64,000 bases of DNA. Source: Hymenobacter sp. CRA2. GTDB taxonomy: Bacteria > Bacteroidota > Bacteroidia > Cytophagales > Hymenobacteraceae. The notes under the pieces are model-generated. The model saw only the letters and a list, made by a program, of their open reading frames with translations. It did not search any database and was not told the DNA's origin. Position 1 is the stretch's first letter, and every line of letters starts with the position of its first letter. Made by a program: the position numbers and the translations under genes. Of the stretch, positions 63,704-64,000 are shown piece after piece. The DNA lies in NCBI RefSeq assembly GCF_002007105.1, contig NZ_MVBC01000002.1, positions 496,001 to 560,000 on the forward strand, given 5' to 3'.

Positions 63704-64000
63704 ATGGACTCTCCCAACCCCGACTTCATGCGCGAGGCCATCCGCCTCTCCGTTGAGCAAATGCAGGCCGGCCTCGGCGGCCCCTTCGGCGCGGTGGTAG
63801 TTAAGGACGGGCGCATCATTGCGCGCGGCTTCAACCAGGTCACCAGCACCAACGACCCTACCTGCCACGCCGAGGTCGACGCCATCCGCAAGGCCTGCCA
63901 GGCCCTGGGTAGCTTCCAGCTCGACGACTGCGACCTGTACACCAGCTGCGAACCGTGCCCGATGTGCCTCGGCGCCATTTACTGGGCCCGCCCACGCCGC
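63704..64000 (+). CDS. Cytidine/deoxycytidylate-type nucleoside deaminase (5' part)
   Basis: 99 codons are in the window, from ATG 63704. The zinc site is CHAEVDAIRKA (His ligand and catalytic Glu) and SCEPCPMCLGAIYWA (two Cys). The close spacing and GGPFGAVVVKDGRIIARGFN fit guanine deaminase (GuaD) or TadA-like enzymes; GuaD is favoured by the EAIRLSVEQM start. The end lies outside. Confidence 0.87.
   Translation, partial: MDSPNPDFMREAIRLSVEQMQAGLGGPFGAVVVKDGRIIARGFNQVTSTNDPTCHAEVDAIRKACQALGSFQLDDCDLYTSCEPCPMCLGAIYWARPRR

Overview
The window looks like the chromosome of a Hymenobacter-like member of the Bacteroidota (Cytophagales). The reasons are a GC-rich core, three proteins with type IX secretion C-terminal domains (two type A, one gliding-associated type B), an OmpA/TonB-type receptor with a carboxypeptidase-regulatory N-domain, Bacteroidota-type promoters (TTG, 20-21 nt, TAnnTTTG) and dispersed inverted repeats in the intergenic gaps. 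This is inference from sequence character; no rRNA is present.

Layout. 1-6.0 kb: start of polyphosphate kinase, RidA, GyrB, a T9SS-exported beta-propeller-like protein and three tRNA genes (Ser, Pro, Arg), all on the minus strand. 6.1-11.0 kb: a BatB/BatC-like VWA-TPR pair, a thiolase and a MORN-repeat protein. 11.8-15.9 kb: three genes sharing one carboxypeptidase-regulatory-like domain, one of them a TonB-dependent receptor; two near-identical palindromes lie in front of the first two. 16-28.5 kb: mostly core genes (DUF2459, hisS, hutH, a T9SS type-B protein, ybaB/ebfC, a family 2 glycosyltransferase, pspC, a TPR lipoprotein, pdhB). 28.6-34.2 kb: two tandem polytopic GT-C-like membrane proteins, DinB, a thioesterase, a methyltransferase, a YdcZ-type transporter and a DUF2256 zinc-ribbon gene.

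34.2-44.7 kb: an AT-rich integrative element inserted in the 3' end of the DUF2256 gene. The insertion is bounded by a 21-bp exact repeat within a 33-bp near repeat; the host's own gene tail is left stranded on the far side. The element carries a tyrosine recombinase, a family-A-polymerase-like protein preceded by a promoter and a leader terminator, small proteins, 36-bp direct repeats, and a tight four-gene minus-strand operon: HIT-family protein, PurM/ThiL-like protein, a helical protein with two C-terminal membrane segments, and an 823-residue fusion of an HD phosphohydrolase to a DNA methyltransferase. I do not recognise this combination as a named system. It is the best candidate here for an undescribed defence or nucleic-acid-modification system.

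44.9-64 kb: core and accessory genes: an acyl-CoA synthetase, a DUF2268-like protease, a cNMP/CBS/DUF294 nucleotidyltransferase-like protein overlapping a membrane-anchored DEDD exonuclease, two universal stress proteins around a D-lactate dehydrogenase and an L,D-transpeptidase (with Crp/FNR-like palindromes), an AraC/oxidoreductase/SDR cluster, a four-CHRD-domain T9SS protein and the start of a nucleoside deaminase.
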